Assembly (NCBI GenBank): GCA_964402175.1
Contig: CAYOBN010000018.1
Coordinates: forward strand, 1 to 64,000
Source of the DNA: JAWKUK01 sp964402175
GTDB lineage: Bacteria > Planctomycetota > UBA1135 > GCA-002686595
DNA length: 64,000 bases
Reading direction: 5' to 3'
Part shown: in pieces, positions 60,507 to 64,000 of the stretch
How positions within the stretch are numbered: the stretch's first letter is position 1
Layout: each line of letters starts with the position of its first letter
The notes under the pieces: generated by a model
The model's database searches: none
What the model saw: the letters and a program-made list of their open reading frames with translations, nothing else
Told to the model about the DNA's origin: nothing
Translations under genes and position numbers: made by a program

Positions 60507-61790
60507 TCATGCCGCTCGCCGCGTGCTCTGGCGCTCGCGGTGCTCACGGACGGACGGCAGCCGCGCCGGTAGACCGACCCAAGCCGCGAGGGTCTCCAGC
60601 ATGCGCCGTGCGAGCTCGTCGCGGCTGAACCCAGGCGCAGCGCTCGCGCTGGCGCGGGCCAGCTTTCGGACTCGCTCACGGTCGCCCGCGAGCTGCTGGA
60701 CAGCGTCTGCCAAGGCGCTCGGGCTTTCAGGAGCGACAACGACCCCCGCGCCGGAGCGTTCGACGATGTGTGTGGCCTCACCCTTCGGGCTCGCCATGAG
60801 GATCGGCAGACCCATGCCCATCGCCTCGAAGATCTTGGAGGGGATCACGGTCTCGAAGAGCGGGGTGTTGCGCAAGTGCACCAGGGCCACATCACAAGCG
60901 CCCCAGACCTCAGGCATACGCGACTTCGGCAGAGACGCTTGGAACGTCACGTTCGTGAGATTCGCGGCAGCCGCGCGAGCGATCAGCTCGTCACGGGCTG
61001 CGCCGTCGCCGACGAAGAGGAAGTGAATGTCCGAGCGCTCGCGCAGCGCCGCCGCGGCATCGATGACGTTCTCCAGAGCGTGCGCCATTCCGTGGGTGCC
61101 GACGTAGCCCACCACGAACTTGCCTTCGATCCCGAGCTCCTTGCGAAACGGACTCTCGCCGCTCAGTGGTTGATACTGCCCGAGGTCGACGCCGTTGGTG
61201 ATGACCTCGACCTTGGCGCGCGGGATCCCACGCCGCTCCAGGTCATCGACGAACGCGTGCGTCACGCTGACGATGCCTCGCGCGCGGCGGTACAGGAAGA
61301 GCTCCAGTCGCTCGAACCAGCGGAGAATGCGCGAGCCCTTCATCGCGCCGACCGCTTCGAGCGATGCCGGCCATAGATCGCGCAGCTCGAAGACAAACGG
61401 CACCCGCCGCACAGCCGCCAGCATCCAACCGCCGACCGCAGCAAAGAACTGCGGCGACGTGGCCACGATGACGTCGGGTTTCCTCTGGAACAGCCCGCCC
61501 ACGAATGACGCCACCATGAAGGACACATAGTCGAGCGTCCGCAGCACGAACCCCTTGTTCTCCACGATGAAAGTCTTCACCCGCACGACTCGAATGCCAT
61601 CCACGTCGGAGACCGAGTACCACGCGTTTCGATAACCCTCGTGGACCTTGCCCTGCGGGAAGTTCGGCGCACAAGTGATGACGGTGACCTCGTGTCCGTC
61701 CGCGACCCACCGCTTCGCGTGCTCATGCAGACGCGACGCCGGGGCATTGGTCTCGGGCGGGAAGTTGTCGGAGAGGAACAGGATCTGCAT
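60507..61790 (-). CDS. Glycosyltransferase family 4 (WbuB-like)
   Basis: About 427 residues from ATG 61790 (MQILFLSDNFPPETNAPASR). The N-terminal GT-B domain has WVADGHEVTVITCAPNFPQG. The C-terminal donor-binding domain has VVGYVGTHGMAHALENVIDA and the GT4 signature LFETVIPSKIFEAMGMGLPI with the conserved Glu pair. The NFPQGKVHEGYRN motif is typical of WbuB-type fucosaminyl/rhamnosyl transferases in O-antigen clusters. It is 4 bp downstream of the heparinase-like gene, in the same operon. Confidence 0.92.
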   Translation of the reverse strand: MQILFLSDNFPPETNAPASRLHEHAKRWVADGHEVTVITCAPNFPQGKVHEGYRNAWYSVSDVDGIRVVRVKTFIVENKGFVLRTLDYVSFMVASFVGGLFQRKPDVIVATSPQFFAAVGGWMLAAVRRVPFVFELRDLWPASLEAVGAMKGSRILRWFERLELFLYRRARGIVSVTHAFVDDLERRGIPRAKVEVITNGVDLGQYQPLSGESPFRKELGIEGKFVVGYVGTHGMAHALENVIDAAAALRERSDIHFLFVGDGAARDELIARAAAANLTNVTFQASLPKSRMPEVWGACDVALVHLRNTPLFETVIPSKIFEAMGMGLPILMASPKGEATHIVERSGAGVVVAPESPSALADAVQQLAGDRERVRKLARASASAAPGFSRDELARRMLETLAAWVGLPARLPSVREHRERQSTRRAA

Positions 61791-61794
61791 GGGC

Positions 61795-63408
61795 TCACCA
61801 ATCGAACTGGAACGAGACCTGCGGTCGCTCCCAGACCGCGGACAGGACACTGGTGGGGATGTTCGCACCGAAGCGCGGATGCCATGTCGCGCTGCCGTGG
61901 GCCAGGTTCGCCCCCGTCACAGCCGCTTGCGCAGAGACGCTGTTCGGAAGCTCGATCCGACCTTCGCGGACCTCGAGGTCCGGGTGCAGGTACACGCGCG
62001 AGACCGCAGTGTGGAACCGGCCTCGCAGCGTGTCCTCGATGCGCAGGCGACGTGCGGAGAGCTCCCAGGCACGCGTATGGACCACACGCCCCGGTAGACG
62101 ACGGTAGCCGTCGTGTGAGCACACCACTCGGAGCCGATCCGCGTGGTCTTCGATCGAGAGATCAAAAGGTCGCGCGCGGCGCGCGACACGGAAGCTGGAC
62201 CAGACCTCGGACGAGCTCTCGCCGTCGACCTCGACCGTGTTGTGCGCAGCGGTCGTGCGCTGGCGCAGGCGCTCCGCCCCGGGCTCGTAGTGCGACGTCC
62301 CCGTGTCGACGAACCAGCGGTCGCGGCCGTGGGACAACTCGAACGAGAGCGTGTCCGCATGAGCGTGGCCGGGCAGGTAGTCCGGTCCGATCTCGCCGAC
62401 GTCGCAGAAGAGGACCAGATCGCCGCTCACAGCACGCAGGAAGCCGGAGGCCTCCAAGTGCACCACCGCAGCGTTGGGTTCGGCGATGGGCCCGAGGCCC
62501 AAGCGGCGAGCGTACTCCTCGAGCGCGCCGGGGCTCGGCGCTTGGTCGAAGGCTGCGTCGTTGAAGAGCGCGATCTGCCCATCCGGATGCACCATCACGC
62601 GCAGCCAACGGCGCATGCGGTCGGCGAGCGAGATCCACGCGCGCGTATCGGGGAGCACGTCGGGCGCACACTGACTCAGCGCGATCAGATCGAGCACATC
62701 CTCGAGGATCACCGAGTGGTACATCGGGCTGCGCTCGAAGTGCCCGCCATCGGACAGGACCTGCTCCCGGAGCTCGCGCGCCAGCAGCCGCAGCCCTTCC
62801 GTGCGCCACTCGTCGGCCTCAGGGCCTTCGAAGAAGACACCGGCGAAGACCAGCGCTTTGGCGTTGGCCAGCAGGTGGTTCCCGAGCAAGTGGTGCTCGA
62901 GGCTCTGCCGCAGCCAACGCGCTTGCTGAGCCATGGAGTGCACCATGGACTCAGACGTGCCGAGCGCGCTGAGCGCGCCCCGGACCCAGTTGACGATGCG
63001 CAGCGAGGTGGGGTATGCGTCCCAGCCACAGCCATGTTCGGGCTGGACCTCCGCCATCCAGCGCCGAATCAAGTCGCGATTCCACGCGATGCGTGCGCCG
63101 CTCCCGGTGGCTCGGAGATCATCGAAGTAGTGTGAGTGGTATCGCCAGAGCGCGCTGCGCTCTGGGTCGTCCCAATCACCGGGATGCGCCAATGCCCCTT
63201 CCGAGCCCAACATCTGGATTCGCGTCGGGCCGATCAACACGGGCTCGCGAGCAGCGGGCGCGGGCAGCAGGCCGAGAGCGCGCCGCGGAGGTGCGGGAGC
63301 GTTGTCGAGGCTCGGACGTCGCATGCGCCGCACCAGCCGCGCCGCCACCTGCGTCGGCCGCAGGTGACGCAAGGTCCGCGCGTAGAGGAGTGCGCTTGCG
63401 ATTCCCAT
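61795..63408 (-). CDS. Heparinase II/III-like protein
   Basis: About 537 residues from ATG 63408. A TTG at 63429 would overlap the upstream stop in a TTGA junction. An alpha-helical toroid in the N-terminal half (LLYARTLRHLRPTQVAARLV, HHLLGNHLLANAKALVFAGV) precedes the beta-sheet Hepar_II_III domain with GHAHADTLSFELSHGRDRWF, VDTGTSHYEPGAERLRQRTT and AAHNTVEVDGESSSEVW. The His and Tyr residues in these motifs match the lyase active site. Family members cleave uronic-acid polysaccharides. In biosynthetic operons they may trim or modify the cell's own polymer. No signal peptide is evident, which is unusual for a secreted lyase. Confidence 0.9.
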   Translation of the reverse strand: MGIASALLYARTLRHLRPTQVAARLVRRMRRPSLDNAPAPPRRALGLLPAPAAREPVLIGPTRIQMLGSEGALAHPGDWDDPERSALWRYHSHYFDDLRATGSGARIAWNRDLIRRWMAEVQPEHGCGWDAYPTSLRIVNWVRGALSALGTSESMVHSMAQQARWLRQSLEHHLLGNHLLANAKALVFAGVFFEGPEADEWRTEGLRLLARELREQVLSDGGHFERSPMYHSVILEDVLDLIALSQCAPDVLPDTRAWISLADRMRRWLRVMVHPDGQIALFNDAAFDQAPSPGALEEYARRLGLGPIAEPNAAVVHLEASGFLRAVSGDLVLFCDVGEIGPDYLPGHAHADTLSFELSHGRDRWFVDTGTSHYEPGAERLRQRTTAAHNTVEVDGESSSEVWSSFRVARRARPFDLSIEDHADRLRVVCSHDGYRRLPGRVVHTRAWELSARRLRIEDTLRGRFHTAVSRVYLHPDLEVREGRIELPNSVSAQAAVTGANLAHGSATWHPRFGANIPTSVLSAVWERPQVSFQFDW

Positions 63409-63425
63409 CTCCCCTGCCTGTGCCC

Positions 63426-64000
63426 TCAAGCCGCTTGTCGCGCTCGCGCCTGAACAAAGCGCTGAGCCAGGCGTTCGACGATGCGCTCTGCTGCGCGGCC
63501 GTCGCCGTAGGGGTTCTGTGCGGTGGTCATACGCGCCCGGGTGACCGGGTCGAGGATCGAGCGCTCGACCGCCTGTACGATGCGCTCACGATCCGTTCCG
63601 ACCAGAGCGACGACTCCAGCGGCGACAGCCTCCGGTCGCTCGGTGACCTCACGCGTGACGAGCACGGGCACACCGAGGGAAGGGCCCTCTTCTTGGATAC
63701 CGCCCGAGTCCGTGACGATCGCGCTGGCACGGTCCATCATCCATACGAACGGACGATACTCCAGCGGCTCGATGAGGTGGACGTTGTTCAAGCCAGACAG
63801 CAGCTCGAAGACTGGCTTGCGCACGTTCGGATTGAGGTGCACCGGGAACACCAATCGCCAGTCGGGGTGGCGCTGGGCCAAGTCGCGCAGCGCGTTGCAC
63901 ATGTTCGCGAACCCGTCCCCGAAGCTCTCCCGGCGGTGACCCGTGATCAATACGATCGGCCCGTCTGCGGACTCGAGCTCTGCGACCAGCCGCTCGCCGA
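63426..64000 (-). CDS. wecB: UDP-N-acetylglucosamine 2-epimerase, C-terminal part, cut by window edge
   Basis: The reading frame is open to the right edge, giving ~190 C-terminal residues. Diagnostic motifs are ITGHRRESFGDGFANMCNAL (the GHRREN-like donor site), LNPNVRKPVFELLSGLNNVH, LEYRPFVWMMDRASAIVTDS and SGGIQEEGPSLGVPVLVTRE with the conserved GGIQEE, then NPYGDGRAAERIVERL. The enzyme interconverts UDP-GlcNAc and UDP-ManNAc for polysaccharide synthesis. Its stop overlaps or abuts the start of the heparinase-like gene, so it leads the operon. Confidence 0.92.
   Translation of the reverse strand, partial: GERLVAELESADGPIVLITGHRRESFGDGFANMCNALRDLAQRHPDWRLVFPVHLNPNVRKPVFELLSGLNNVHLIEPLEYRPFVWMMDRASAIVTDSGGIQEEGPSLGVPVLVTREVTERPEAVAAGVVALVGTDRERIVQAVERSILDPVTRARMTTAQNPYGDGRAAERIVERLAQRFVQARARQAA

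Overview
The window is GC-rich, densely coded chromosomal DNA that most resembles a member of the Planctomycetota. The best lineage hint is a secreted-protein C-terminal domain found on five separate genes. It is built around motifs such as FGFFLTSRTQG, NPGGSQGNLCL and SNFxDGxSIxF, which I associate from memory with large-genome marine planctomycetes. The outer-membrane TonB machinery shows a diderm envelope. No rRNA, tRNA, CRISPR array or phage gene is visible.

Left end (1-5,540): a worn accessory region. It holds the C-terminal part of an IS91-like (Y2) transposase, two copies of a 98-bp sequence that look like an IS terminus, and a second decayed Y2 transposase fragment. One terminus copy has cut off the start of an NmrA-like oxidoreductase gene divergent from an AraC regulator. 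A PadR regulator and an export-domain membrane protein follow, with a duplicated inverted repeat just upstream.

Middle (5,900-36,250): mostly housekeeping and envelope genes. They include an RNA methyltransferase fused to a pseudouridine-synthase-like tail, two D-Ala-D-Ala-ligase-like ATP-grasp proteins (one fused to GNAT), an HD/FAD-oxidoreductase operon, a GT39-like glycosyltransferase, a lone receiver, a pseudopilin, a DUF1858-rhodanese protein and an archaeal/eukaryotic-type prolyl-tRNA synthetase. A nitrosative-stress module consists of a RIC (YtfE/ScdA) plus MOSC operon behind a near-consensus sigma-54 promoter, with a NorR-like activator gene nearby that carries a frameshift. Four of the five tagged secreted proteins, a chromate transporter and a trypsin-like protease also lie here.

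Right side (36,300-64,000): an S9 peptidase, then a polysaccharide locus (GT-C glycosyltransferase, sugar-phosphate transferase, Wzx-like flippase, asparagine synthase, sulfotransferase, Asp-box protein). Next is a complete TonB2-type energy-transduction operon: TonB-dependent receptor, DUF3450, TtpC-like ExbB, ExbB, ExbD, TonB and TPR lipoprotein. It is followed by a tagged beta-helix protein that may be its client. The window ends in a second polysaccharide locus (SGNH hydrolase, GT4, heparinase II/III-like protein, WecB) cut by the edge.

Many neighbouring genes touch or overlap by 1-8 bp, indicating translational coupling. Several convergent pairs are separated by long perfect hairpins that probably act as two-way terminators.
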